DNA of 64,000 bases from Bacteroidota bacterium. Lineage in GTDB: Bacteria; Bacteroidota; Bacteroidia; Flavobacteriales_D; Crocinitomicaceae. The stretch is from contig SBGX01000011.1 in NCBI GenBank assembly GCA_006226425.1, forward strand, positions 1-64,000, given 5' to 3'. This document shows positions 36,046 through 44,938 of the stretch, in pieces; position 1 is the first letter of the stretch, and each line of letters starts with the position of its first letter. The translations under genes and the position numbers were made by a program. Below the pieces are notes generated by a model. The model was not told the origin of the DNA. It ran no database searches and worked only from the letters and a program-made list of their open reading frames with translations.

Positions 36046-36807
36046 TTGAAAAAAAATCGATTGAGGACGGCAGCCCTTTATATGTTTGGCATCTTGTTTC
36101 TGAGCAGCCCTGTACTTGCTCAGGATCAGGATTTTGATGTCATATCCAGACATCGACCTGGTTTCATGTGGTATTATGATGGGATCAAAGCACCTGAGGC
36201 CGGGCAACCTAGAAAATATGACCGTCTGATTTTTGATATTTGCTATAACGATTGGCAGGGAACCTCGGTTCCAATGTTTGAGGCGTCGCCTCGGTCAATC
36301 GGGATGAATGTCAATACACTTTTTGATGTGGCTTTGAACAAAAAGAACACCGTTTCCTTCGGGTGGGGATTGTCTTATGGCATTTATCGACAGGAAATGA
36401 ACTATGTGATTTGGGCCAATGACAGTACGCAAAGTACGCATTTGAACCCCGGTGCGGATAAATTGGGAATCGATCGATCAATCTTTAAATTCCATTCGGT
36501 ATCTGTCCCATTAGAGTTGCGTTTTCGAGGAAAAAACTGGAAGCACGTAAAATTACATTTGGGCGGCCGCGTTGGTTTTCAGTTCTTACCAGCTAGTGTC
36601 CTTGTGCACAAGCAAGGGAAAATTGTTTCCATCCAGAAAAACAGGGGTTTGTATGATTTTAACCCAATCGGAGCACAGGCACATGTTCGTTTGGGAATCC
36701 GCAATTGGGCGCTTTATGGAGCTTATCATATTCTTCCTCCTTTTCAGGCTTCGGAAAGCACCAAAGTAAATCTCTTCCAATTCGGATTGAGTATTTCCCT
36801 GTTCTAG
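36046..36807 (+). CDS. Outer-membrane beta-barrel protein
   Basis: A 253-residue exported protein; alternating hydrophobic strands and a C-terminal aromatic residue (FGLSISLF) fit a small beta-barrel of the PorT/OMP_b-brl class. The signal peptide ends in LFLSSPVLAQ. The start is uncertain: TTG at 36046 gives a good basic n-region (MKKNRLR), but it lies inside TAAATTTG (36041-36048), a perfect -7 element; if that promoter is used, translation would begin at TTG 36061 (MRTAALYMFG), which still has a plausible signal. Its stop overlaps that of the LRR gene on the other strand. Function is unknown. Confidence 0.8.
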   Translation: MKKNRLRTAALYMFGILFLSSPVLAQDQDFDVISRHRPGFMWYYDGIKAPEAGQPRKYDRLIFDICYNDWQGTSVPMFEASPRSIGMNVNTLFDVALNKKNTVSFGWGLSYGIYRQEMNYVIWANDSTQSTHLNPGADKLGIDRSIFKFHSVSVPLELRFRGKNWKHVKLHLGGRVGFQFLPASVLVHKQGKIVSIQKNRGLYDFNPIGAQAHVRLGIRNWALYGAYHILPPFQASESTKVNLFQFGLSISLF

Positions 36808-37550
36808 ATTCGACTGATGATCCGGACCCGTCTTCGCATAATCAGGCAATTGGGAACGGGAATGGCAGGATTTACATATAAGATTTCTAATCGTCTTAAG
36901 TCACACAATGATTCGGGCAGAATGGTTACAAAACCGGCATAACTCAGGCGGATTTCGATGAGGTTTTCGAGCCTTGAAATACTTGAATTGATGCTGTCCA
37001 GTTGATTTTGTTCCAGGTTCAGATATTTCAGGTTTTTACAGGCAAACAAGCTTTCGGGAAGTTCGTATAACTGGTTCCAATTCAATTGTAAGACTTCCAA
37101 TTTTTTAAGTTTTCCAATGCTCTTTGGCAATGTTTGTAGCCGATTTTGATTCAGGATGAGTTGTTCGAGATGCTCTAATTTTCCAATAGAGTCAGGTAAT
37201 TTTTCCAGTTGGTTGTATTGAACCGATAGAATTCGAAGGTTCTTAAGATGGCAGATTTCGTCGGGGAGAAAACGAAGCTTGTTTTTACCCAAATAAAGTT
37301 CCTCCAAAGAGCTTAACTGACCGATTTCTGGAGGTATTGAATCCAGATTGTTTTTGAACAGGCGAAGCACTTTCAATTCCTTGTTATCAAAGAGGGCGGG
37401 AGGGATTTTTCCAGAGAACTGGTGATTCAGATTGACGCGACTCCCATCCAGATCGGGATGTTTGTTTTTGGGAACGACACAAAATGTCAGGATTCCACAG
37501 CATGCTGACAACAGATAGTTTCGGATCGTATGTGTCCGGGTCAGCTTCAA
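36804..37550 (-). CDS. Leucine-rich repeat protein
   Basis: A 248-residue protein with seven or so 23-residue leucine-rich repeats (about 45-220; for example LEELYLGKNKLRFLPDEICH and LEQLILNQNRLQTLPKSIGK), the regular bacterial plant-type-like consensus LxxLxLxxNxLxxLPxxI. The N terminus MKLTRTHTIRNYLLSAC could be a lipoprotein signal (LSAC lipobox) but the hydrophobic stretch is short. Translation starts at a TTG that overlaps the TGA of the preceding gene, indicating coupling to the RHS-like protein. Partner unknown; such repeats usually bind proteins. Confidence 0.85.
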   Translation of the reverse strand: MKLTRTHTIRNYLLSACCGILTFCVVPKNKHPDLDGSRVNLNHQFSGKIPPALFDNKELKVLRLFKNNLDSIPPEIGQLSSLEELYLGKNKLRFLPDEICHLKNLRILSVQYNQLEKLPDSIGKLEHLEQLILNQNRLQTLPKSIGKLKKLEVLQLNWNQLYELPESLFACKNLKYLNLEQNQLDSINSSISRLENLIEIRLSYAGFVTILPESLCDLRRLEILYVNPAIPVPNCLIMRRRVRIISRI

Positions 37551-38506
37551 TAATAGATGATTTCAGCCTGGTAACTCTTCGTCACTTTTCCCCATTGACT
37601 CATTTCATAAGAAATGACATTTTGATGTTCATCATAAGTATTGGAAATATCGTATTTGTACTTTTGAGAATCGTCTTTTTGAAAGGTTTCGTAGCCAGTT
37701 TCATTGTTTCGTTCATCATAACTCCTGACAATTTTTTTGGTTTCGTTCCCGTTGCTGTCGAAATAGACGACCTGGGTTTGATTTCCCTGTTCGTCATAGC
37801 TCATTTTCTGATGGAGATTGAACTTGCCATTATCAAAATTCTTCGTTTCGATCAGTCTGTTTTTCGAGTCATATTTGTTCTTCGTCACCCTGGCTGAATG
37901 ATAAGTATAGGAAGAGTCCGTTCGCAGAATCTCGTTACCTGCCGGATCGTATTCGGAGAGATGAACCCGCTCGAGGGAACCGTTGGCGCCATAGGATCGT
38001 TCTTCAATCCGCTTACCCTGTTCATCATACTTGTAGGTATAGAGGTATGACTCGACCATGGTATTTTCTCCCTGGTAAGCATAATCTGTTAGTATAAACT
38101 CTATTTCCTGTTCCTGTTCATTGTATTTTTTGACCCCTTCCTGTTCTACTTTTCCGGCTTCATTTTGAACTTTCCACCCGAGCATTTTCCCGGTGGGACT
38201 GTACGACCAGGTTCTTTTGGTGTTTTTTCCGTTCGGATATTCAGTAATTTGCTCTACAAGATGTCCTTTCTTGTCATAACTGTATAGTTCCCGATAATCC
38301 AATTCCATTTCGCCCTTGTAATGGATTCGTTCGGTCATTTTACCCTTTTTGTCAAAATTCATTCGCGTAACTGACTGTCCGAAACTTGAATTTTTAAGGT
38401 GTCGGGTGACTGTTTTGACCTGTCCTTGTAGTCCGTAGTCACTGAGTTCCTGAGCGAAGGAAAGTGAGATAGTTGAAAGAAATAAGAAGCTGATCAAATA
38501 ACGCAT
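37547..38506 (-). CDS. Secreted RHS/YD-like repeat protein
   Basis: A 319-residue exported protein (signal MRYLISFLFLSTISLSFAQ) made almost entirely of 20-25-residue units built on Y-D-x-x-G-x-x (for example YDKKGHLVEQITEYPNG, YDEQGKRIEERSYGANGS, YDEQGNQTQVVYFDSNGNE). This resembles RHS/YD or MORN-like antiparallel-strand repeats seen in many small Bacteroidota secreted proteins. There is no toxin-like C terminus. It is the first gene of a two-gene operon with the LRR protein. Function is unknown. Confidence 0.85.
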   Translation of the reverse strand: MRYLISFLFLSTISLSFAQELSDYGLQGQVKTVTRHLKNSSFGQSVTRMNFDKKGKMTERIHYKGEMELDYRELYSYDKKGHLVEQITEYPNGKNTKRTWSYSPTGKMLGWKVQNEAGKVEQEGVKKYNEQEQEIEFILTDYAYQGENTMVESYLYTYKYDEQGKRIEERSYGANGSLERVHLSEYDPAGNEILRTDSSYTYHSARVTKNKYDSKNRLIETKNFDNGKFNLHQKMSYDEQGNQTQVVYFDSNGNETKKIVRSYDERNNETGYETFQKDDSQKYKYDISNTYDEHQNVISYEMSQWGKVTKSYQAEIIYY

Positions 38507-38720
38507 GGTTGAACTTTTAGGCTAAGATATTCTTTTTGTCCCGGAATCAAAATAGGGCATATTTCGTAAAGCGTTGATCTTTCGGGAATAAATTAGGCGA
38601 ATTGGAAGGAAAAGTTGCCACAAACACGCATTTTGTGAGGTAAAACAGTTATTTTAGAGACTCAATATGGGATGAGCGGATTCTCGTCCAACATACAGCA
38701 AAACCAACGGCCAAATCGGA

Positions 38721-40619
38721 ATGAAAAAGAACATACTGCTAAACCTTTTTTTCCTCCTGGGAGTCGCCTCATATGGGCAAGAGACCTTTAAGCATTACGA
38801 TACCTTGTTTCGAGACAATGTCATGACAGATTTTGATCTGGCAACGGTTTATTTCCGGAAACAAAAACGGCTCATTAAAACGGACAATGACCGAGTAGAT
38901 TACTACTTGAATGCCATGGCTTTTTATCGTAGATCATCCATGCATGATTCAGCCAAAATATCGATTCTGAAAGCGGGGAAATACCTGGACGCGAAAGATC
39001 AAATGCGTCAGACGGACTACTATCGTTTATTGGGCAAAATTTACCGGGATGAGAATGACTTCAAAAAGTCCAATGAGGTCATGCTCGGATTTCTAAAGCG
39101 AACAAAACTCAAGAGGCCGTATTGGGAAGCGAGTTTGCAAAACCTGATTGCAAACAATTACAATAGCCTGGAACAATATGACAAGGCGATTCAATCCGGC
39201 CTGAAAGTGAAGGAATTGTTGGCCAAGGATCACACAGAGGAAGCGAATCATCTCCAGGTCATTAATTACACCTTTTTGGGGAACGTATTTGAAGTAAAAA
39301 GTGACTATGATTCCTCCCTGTATTACTTTGACCGGGCATCAGAATATATTGAACCGGGAGACACTTTGTCTTTGGCGCGACTGAAATCATCCATGGCTGT
39401 TACCTTGAGTTTAAGTGGTGACACCATTAAAGCCATTGGATACTACCGAAGGTCCATTCAAATTCTGGAGAAGACATCGTATAAGATTCATTTGGTACAC
39501 GCCTATTACAATTTGGGTGATGCCTATTTGTCCAGCAAACCGGATTCAGCCCTGTACTTCATGAAAAAGGCCAATGTGCTTTCGGAACAAATGGACTATC
39601 CCCTGATTCGGGCCTATGCATTGCAGGGAATTGGTCGCTGGTACTTTGATGCCGGGGAAACAGATAGTTCCATTTATTACAATGAGTTGTCCATTCCATT
39701 CCTCGAACAGGTTCAACATACGGTAGGCCTGGTTCGGGCAAGAATGAATTTGGCGGAGAGCTATTACGAACGAAAGGAAGAAAAAAAGGCCCTGGAGCAC
39801 GCCCGCTGGGCATACAGCTTGTCACATACGGTGGACACGCCAAAAATGATAGAAGAGTCTAGTCACCTACTATCCAGGATTTTCCATAAACAGGGGGCCT
39901 TGGATTCCAGTATTTTCTACTCCGATATTTACCATCGGGTGAAAGACTCACTGATGAATGCGGATGTCCTCAACCGCGTCCGGGAATTAAACATTAAATA
40001 TGATACCAAACTGAAAGATGAGGAGAATTCCAGACTGGCGATTGAATTGGAACGGGAACAGTTGGAAAGTAGGTTTTGGATCGTCACATTCATCATGATC
40101 CTGGTGCTCCTGATAGGAATTTTAGCCTATTTCTATCAAAAAACGAGAACCCAAAAACAAAAACTCCTGCTTCGCCAAAAGCAGATTGAACAGGAAAAAA
40201 TACATCGGGACCTGCTTTTAGGGAGGTTGAAAGAGAGTATGTCTGCCCTGCAATCGAAGAATGAATTGATCACGGCTTTGGAAAATGATCGGATTTTTGA
40301 AGAGGATCAGGAAACTGTTTCGGAACGTTTGATCGAAAAGTTATTGGATCGGGATGATCAAATGCAGTTTGTGGTGGAGTTTGAATTGGTATACCAGGGA
40401 TTTTTTGATCGACTCAGAGAACATTTAAAGGAAGGGGAAAGTCTGTCAAAGAATGATCAGCGTCTGAGCGCTCTGGTGAAACTGAATTTGTCCAACAAAG
40501 AAATAGCGGAAATTTTGTTTATCTCTCCGAACAGTGTCAAAAAGGCCAAAAGTCGTTTGTTTACCAAACTGGAACACCCCATCGATGTTTCAACAGGAGA
40601 TTTTATCCGTTCTCTGTAA
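38721..40619 (+). CDS. Membrane TPR regulator with LuxR-type DNA-binding domain
   Basis: A 632-residue one-component regulator. It has a signal peptide (MKKNILLNLFFLLGVASYGQ), a periplasmic array of tetratricopeptide repeats (about 25-400), a membrane helix at about 452-472, a cytoplasmic coiled coil rich in Gln/Lys/Glu, and a C-terminal LuxR-type helix-turn-helix (about 575-620; LSNKEIAEILFISPNSVKKAKSRLF). This architecture is common in Bacteroidota and is taken to link a periplasmic signal to transcription. Target genes are unknown; the neighbouring T9SS gene and beta-lactamase-like gene are candidates only by position. Confidence 0.93.
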   Translation: MKKNILLNLFFLLGVASYGQETFKHYDTLFRDNVMTDFDLATVYFRKQKRLIKTDNDRVDYYLNAMAFYRRSSMHDSAKISILKAGKYLDAKDQMRQTDYYRLLGKIYRDENDFKKSNEVMLGFLKRTKLKRPYWEASLQNLIANNYNSLEQYDKAIQSGLKVKELLAKDHTEEANHLQVINYTFLGNVFEVKSDYDSSLYYFDRASEYIEPGDTLSLARLKSSMAVTLSLSGDTIKAIGYYRRSIQILEKTSYKIHLVHAYYNLGDAYLSSKPDSALYFMKKANVLSEQMDYPLIRAYALQGIGRWYFDAGETDSSIYYNELSIPFLEQVQHTVGLVRARMNLAESYYERKEEKKALEHARWAYSLSHTVDTPKMIEESSHLLSRIFHKQGALDSSIFYSDIYHRVKDSLMNADVLNRVRELNIKYDTKLKDEENSRLAIELEREQLESRFWIVTFIMILVLLIGILAYFYQKTRTQKQKLLLRQKQIEQEKIHRDLLLGRLKESMSALQSKNELITALENDRIFEEDQETVSERLIEKLLDRDDQMQFVVEFELVYQGFFDRLREHLKEGESLSKNDQRLSALVKLNLSNKEIAEILFISPNSVKKAKSRLFTKLEHPIDVSTGDFIRSL

Positions 40620-40621
40620 AT

Positions 40622-40650
40622 AAAAAAACCGCCCATCGAAGACGGGCGGC
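40622..40650 (-). terminator. Intrinsic terminator of the CARDB-like T9SS gene
   Basis: CCGCCC (40629-40634) pairs with GGGCGG (40644-40649), with two further pairs inside, and the minus strand then has seven Us (40622-40628). It lies about 27 bases past the stop of the gene at 40677. Confidence 0.88.
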
Positions 40651-40676
40651 ATCAGGCAAGAGTTTAGTTGTTTCGC

Positions 40677-41384
40677 TTAATATTTCGCGATCTTACCTTG
40701 ATAACGGGTATTTCCCTGGATCAATTCATAGAAATAAATACCTGCAGGAATTTCAGAAACTTCGATCACCAAAGTCTGGTTCTGCTGGTAGAAAGGAATC
40801 CCGTGGAGTACTTTCCCCTGAACGTCAGACAAAACAAAAGTTGTTTGATCTGTGGTGTTGTTCAATTGGATTTGGAACTGATTCCCCATCACCGGATTTG
40901 GAAATACTTTCAAACTTCTGTTCACAGCAAGTTGCTCCTTAAGTCCCGCCAGGGATTCGAAATCAATCTTACTATCCGTGTATGTTTTGGAGTTGTTCGT
41001 TTCGTTATCTTCCTCTTCAACGTCAGAGACATCCACGTCAAGACGCAAATAATAAGACCCAGTGGTAAGTCCTGAGATATTGTCCAGGTCGATGTCTGCA
41101 ATACTTAGATTTTCAGTAGCTCCGGCAGCCAGTCCAAACTCATCTGAATCTGCGGAACCAAGTAAGTATTCCTTACTCCCGATATCAACTAAGTACAACT
41201 CACAAGTGACGGCGTCAAATGTGGTGATGCTTCCAATGTTTTTCAGTTCAAAGGAAATGTTACTAAGAACGGCAGTTGTGAAGTCATAATCTGCTGTTAC
41301 ATTACCAGGAATCAAATCCTGAGCCTGAATCTTTCCAAATGAAAATACGGCTGCAGCCGTGATAGCGATGTACAATTTTTTCAT
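40677..41384 (-). CDS. Small T9SS-sorted protein with CARDB-like domain
   Basis: A 235-residue secreted protein. After a signal peptide (MKKLYIAITAAAVFSFGKIQA) comes one CARDB-like immunoglobulin domain (about 25-135; FELKNIGSITTFDAVTCEL, YYLRLDVDVSDVEEEDNETN), an acidic site that may bind calcium. The last ~75 residues are a T9SS type A sorting domain (KVFPNPVMGNQFQIQL, GIYFYELIQGNTRYQGKIAKY in parts). It should be exported across the outer membrane and either released or anchored. Its role is unknown. Confidence 0.9.
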   Translation of the reverse strand: MKKLYIAITAAAVFSFGKIQAQDLIPGNVTADYDFTTAVLSNISFELKNIGSITTFDAVTCELYLVDIGSKEYLLGSADSDEFGLAAGATENLSIADIDLDNISGLTTGSYYLRLDVDVSDVEEEDNETNNSKTYTDSKIDFESLAGLKEQLAVNRSLKVFPNPVMGNQFQIQLNNTTDQTTFVLSDVQGKVLHGIPFYQQNQTLVIEVSEIPAGIYFYELIQGNTRYQGKIAKY

Positions 41385-41408
41385 ATAATTCTATTTTGTG
41401 GTTTGCCT

Positions 41409-41416
41409 CAAAAGTA
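41409..41416 (-). promoter_or_regulatory. TAnnTTTG -7 element for the CARDB-like T9SS gene
   Basis: The minus strand reads TACTTTTG, an exact match, 24 bases before the ATG at 41384. Confidence 0.55.
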
Positions 41417-41589
41417 AAGGAGGGAAACACGCAGACTAAAATTCGAAGGGTAGACAAAAGGGAGACTTTCGATTTTCGAAGGAATATTTTTCTGATAATC
41501 AAATAAATAGGTGGGATACGAGAAATCAGCTTTGGGGACGAAAAAACGATTGAAATAAATAACTTATCTTGCGAAAACAAAGAAAAAAA

Positions 41590-42930
41590 ATGAAGCATAG
41601 GACCGAATTTCAGAAGGGGATATTTCTCTTTTTACTAGCAATCTGGATACTCCCAGGAATTTCCTTCGGGCAACTGGAAAATAAGGAACGTCATCATCTG
41701 GACAGTCTCCTGAATCTCCTGGAAGATCACGATAAATTTATGGGAAGCGTCTGCGTCCTTCAAAATGGGAAACTTCAATATGAAAAGACGGTTGGTTTTT
41801 CGAGGTTGAACCCCAAACAGAAAGCTACGAATGCTACTCGTTATCGTATTGGCTCGATATCCAAAATGTTCACAACAACTATGATTTTCATGGCGATTGA
41901 GGAAGGAAAGCTAAAACTGGACGCGCCCGTTAAAAAGTTTTCCCCAAAAGTTAAAAATGCAGAGCAAATAACGATATCGGATTTAATGAACCATCGAAGT
42001 GGGATTCATAATTTCACGAATGACCCGAATTATTTTGACTACCATACGAGTCTCCAAACCAGGAAGCAAATGCTTGAACTGATGGAAGGTTTGCCAAGCG
42101 ATTTTGAGCCGGGAACCAAGGCGAGTTACAGCAACTCCAATTATGTGCTTCTGACCTTTGTGTTGGAAGATTTATACGGCCGCCCTTATGCGAGTTTGTT
42201 GGAAGAGAAAATAGTACGCCCACTGAGTCTTCAATCTACCTATATGGGAGCATCTGAATTGAAAGTGGAAGAATGTCTGTCCTATCAGTTCATGGGAGAC
42301 TGGGAACAGGAAAAAGTCACGGACCCCTCCATTCCTCTGGGAGCTGGAGCAATTATTTCGACTCCTGAGAACCTGACACGATTCATCGAGGCACTTTTTC
42401 AGGGGAAGTTGGTGAAGAAAGAAAGCCTTGATCACATGAAGGAACTGATAGATGGTTATGGAAGAGGAATGTTCGCCTATCAGGATTTAGTCCATGAAGG
42501 CTATGGACATACCGGAGGAATTGATGGTTTTAGCTCGTTACTGGTCTATTTCCCAGAACAAAACAGGAGCATTGCTTTATGTTCGAATGGAGGAAACTAT
42601 TCAAACAACGAAATTGTTAAAAGAATAGTAATGGCCTGTGATGGGAAAGTAGCATCACTTCCGGAATTTCAAGTTGCTTCGGAGCGTCTATTGGAACAGT
42701 GCGTTGGGAGCTATGAAAGTGACGAAATTCCACTCAAGATAGATATTCGCAGGAAGAACAAGACCCTTTTATCACAAGCTTCTGGTCAGCCGGCCGTGGC
42801 ACTTGACTATGTTTCTGGAAATCAGTTTGAGTTTGATTTGGCCGGAGCAAGCTTCACCTTTGATCCTGATCAGGGAACATTTGTGTTGGAGCAAGGCGGA
42901 GCAAAATTTCATTTCAAGAAAAAGGAATGA
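41590..42930 (+). CDS. Serine hydrolase, beta-lactamase/AmpC-like family
   Basis: A 446-residue exported serine hydrolase of the class C beta-lactamase/D-alanyl-D-alanine peptidase superfamily. Start at the ATG 41590 gives the signal peptide MKHRTEFQKGIFLFLLAIW ending in SFGQ; an upstream TTG at 41569 only adds basic residues. Catalytic motifs are RIGSISKMF (SxxK with nucleophile Ser and Lys), ASYSNSNYV (YxN) and YGHTGGIDG (HTG in place of KTG). A C-terminal ~100-residue beta domain follows. Substrates in this family range from peptides to esters, so resistance is not implied. Confidence 0.92.
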   Translation: MKHRTEFQKGIFLFLLAIWILPGISFGQLENKERHHLDSLLNLLEDHDKFMGSVCVLQNGKLQYEKTVGFSRLNPKQKATNATRYRIGSISKMFTTTMIFMAIEEGKLKLDAPVKKFSPKVKNAEQITISDLMNHRSGIHNFTNDPNYFDYHTSLQTRKQMLELMEGLPSDFEPGTKASYSNSNYVLLTFVLEDLYGRPYASLLEEKIVRPLSLQSTYMGASELKVEECLSYQFMGDWEQEKVTDPSIPLGAGAIISTPENLTRFIEALFQGKLVKKESLDHMKELIDGYGRGMFAYQDLVHEGYGHTGGIDGFSSLLVYFPEQNRSIALCSNGGNYSNNEIVKRIVMACDGKVASLPEFQVASERLLEQCVGSYESDEIPLKIDIRRKNKTLLSQASGQPAVALDYVSGNQFEFDLAGASFTFDPDQGTFVLEQGGAKFHFKKKE

Positions 42931-43001
42931 TTGTTTCCCCGGGAAAACTAAACCGCTTTAATGATTCATCCGAAAATGATGACGGGATCAATTTTTAGCC
43001 T

Positions 43002-43009
43002 TAAATTTG
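43002..43009 (+). promoter_or_regulatory. TAnnTTTG -7 element for the purF operon
   Basis: TAAATTTG is an exact match, 16 bases before the purF ATG at 43026. Confidence 0.55.
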
Positions 43010-43025
43010 CAGAAAATTCCCGATC

Positions 43026-44927
43026 ATGAGTGATCCGATCAAGCACGAATGTGGTATAGCACTGCTTCGACTCAAAAAGCCCCTACAGTTCTATTTGGAT
43101 AAGTATGGTACAGCATTCTACGGCTTAAGTAAAATGCACCTGATGATGGAGAAGCAGCGGAATCGGGGACAGGATGGTGCCGGTCTGGTCAATATCAAAC
43201 TGGATGTAAATCCTGGAGAGAGATATATTTCACGTTATCGTTCGATTCAGGACAACCCGATTCAGGACATCTTTGACTACGTTAATCAACGTTTCGAAAG
43301 AATTGAGGAAAAGAACCCGGATTTGCTTCAGGATGTGGATTACCTCAAGAAAAATGAGGCCTTTATGGGAGAATTGTTCCTGGGGCATCTGCGCTACGGA
43401 ACCTTTGGACGGAATAGTATCGAAAGTTGTCATCCCTTTCTGAGACAAAACAACTGGATCACCAGAAACTTAGTGGTAGCCGGAAACTTTAACCTGACCA
43501 ATGTCGATGAACTTTTTCAGGTCCTGGTCGATTTGGGACAGCATCCGAAAGAGAAGTCAGATACCGTTACGGTGTTGGAGAAAATCGGACATTTCCTGGA
43601 CGTGGAGAATGCGGAATTATTCAATTCTTTCCAGCAAAAGGGACTGTCTGTTCAGGAGACTTATGATGAAATTGCACGGAACCTGGATATCGTAAAGATT
43701 CTAAAACACTCATCGGAAGTGTGGGATGGAGGTTATGCCATGGCAGGTTTGATTGGTCATGGAGATGCCTTTGTTTTGAGAGATCCTTCCGGAATTAGAC
43801 CTTGCTATTGGTATGAGGATGATGAGGTTTGTGTGGTTACTTCCGAAAGGCCGGTTATACAAACAGCCTTCAAACTGAAGTACGAAGAAATCAAAGAATT
43901 GAAACCAGGACATGCCATCATTATTCGAAAGGATGGAAGCGTGAGTGAGCATCTGATCAATCAGCCGAGGGAGCGAAAAAGCTGTTCTTTTGAACGAATT
44001 TATTTTTCGAGGAGCAATGACCATGAGATTTATAAAGAACGAATTGCTCTAGGAAAACTAATCGTTCAGCAGGTACTGAAATCAGTCGATTATGATTTGG
44101 ACAATTCTGTTTTTTCATTCATTCCAAATACGGCTGAAATAGCTTTTTATGGAATGATCAAAGGTCTGGAGGATCATTTGAATGATCAGAAATACCAGGC
44201 GCTGATCAACATGAAGGACAAAGCCAGTCCGGAAGAACTGAAGAAAATCCTGTATAAGCGTGCGCGCATTGAGAAAATAGCCATTAAGGATGCCAAGTTG
44301 AGGACGTTTATTACGCAGGATGATTCACGGGACGACCTCGTTTCGTCCGTGTATGACATCTCCTATGGCACGCTCAACCGAGGAATGGATCAGTTGGTTG
44401 TGATTGATGATAGTATCGTTCGCGGAACAACTTTGAAGAAAAGCATTCTGAGGATTTTGGATCGTTTGCACCCGAAGAAGATCATTGTTGTGTCATCCGC
44501 ACCGCAGATCAGATATCCGGATTGTTATGGGATCGATATGGCCAGGATGAGTGATTTCATTGCCTTTGAAGCGACCATTCAGTTATTGAAGGAACAAGGC
44601 AAAGAATCCCTGATCCAGGAAGTCTATGCGAATTGTAAAGAACAAATGAGTCTGCCGAGAGAGCAAATCCAAAATGTAGTCAGAGAACTTTATAAACCAT
44701 TTAGCGCGGAAGAGATTTCAGCTAAAATTGCCGAGCTCTTGACTCCGAAAGATTTGAATGCTGAAGTAGAAATTGTCTATCAGTCCATCGAGAATCTTCA
44801 TGCCGCCTGCCCGAATCATTTGGGAGATTGGTATTTTACTGGAGACTATCCAACGCCAGGAGGAAATAGAGTGGCTTGTCAGGCCTATATTAATTATATG
44901 GAAGGGGTGAAAGCTCGCGCGTACTAA
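43026..44927 (+). CDS. purF: Amidophosphoribosyltransferase (long Bacteroidota form)
   Basis: PurF makes phosphoribosylamine from PRPP and glutamine, the first step of purine synthesis. The 633-residue product is longer than the ~500-residue E. coli enzyme, with an insertion of about 60 residues near the start (around 70-130) and a longer C terminus, as in a Bacteroidota-specific form. The nucleophilic Cys9 follows a short propeptide (MSDPIKHE). Other motifs are KQRNRGQDGAG, LGHLRYGTFG, VLRDPSGIRPCYW, and the PRPP loop LVVIDDSIVRGTT. A second, shorter PurF may exist elsewhere, in which case this copy could be a paralogue with altered regulation. Confidence 0.88.
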   Translation: MSDPIKHECGIALLRLKKPLQFYLDKYGTAFYGLSKMHLMMEKQRNRGQDGAGLVNIKLDVNPGERYISRYRSIQDNPIQDIFDYVNQRFERIEEKNPDLLQDVDYLKKNEAFMGELFLGHLRYGTFGRNSIESCHPFLRQNNWITRNLVVAGNFNLTNVDELFQVLVDLGQHPKEKSDTVTVLEKIGHFLDVENAELFNSFQQKGLSVQETYDEIARNLDIVKILKHSSEVWDGGYAMAGLIGHGDAFVLRDPSGIRPCYWYEDDEVCVVTSERPVIQTAFKLKYEEIKELKPGHAIIIRKDGSVSEHLINQPRERKSCSFERIYFSRSNDHEIYKERIALGKLIVQQVLKSVDYDLDNSVFSFIPNTAEIAFYGMIKGLEDHLNDQKYQALINMKDKASPEELKKILYKRARIEKIAIKDAKLRTFITQDDSRDDLVSSVYDISYGTLNRGMDQLVVIDDSIVRGTTLKKSILRILDRLHPKKIIVVSSAPQIRYPDCYGIDMARMSDFIAFEATIQLLKEQGKESLIQEVYANCKEQMSLPREQIQNVVRELYKPFSAEEISAKIAELLTPKDLNAEVEIVYQSIENLHAACPNHLGDWYFTGDYPTPGGNRVACQAYINYMEGVKARAY

Positions 44928-44938
44928 AAAGTAAGTAG

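Noticed and set aside
37547-38506. RHS polymorphic toxin
   Set aside because: The YD-like repeats are short, there is no RHS core motif (such as the conserved DPxGxx closing block) and no variable toxin end.
41590-42930. Antibiotic-resistance beta-lactamase
   Set aside because: The SxxK-YxN-HTG motif set fits the broad serine hydrolase family, most of whose members are peptidases or esterases; resistance cannot be claimed.
42931-42950. Inverted repeat GTTTCCCC/GGGAAAAC after the beta-lactamase-like gene
   Set aside because: The stem is short and imperfect and no U-run follows on either strand, so it is not called a terminator.
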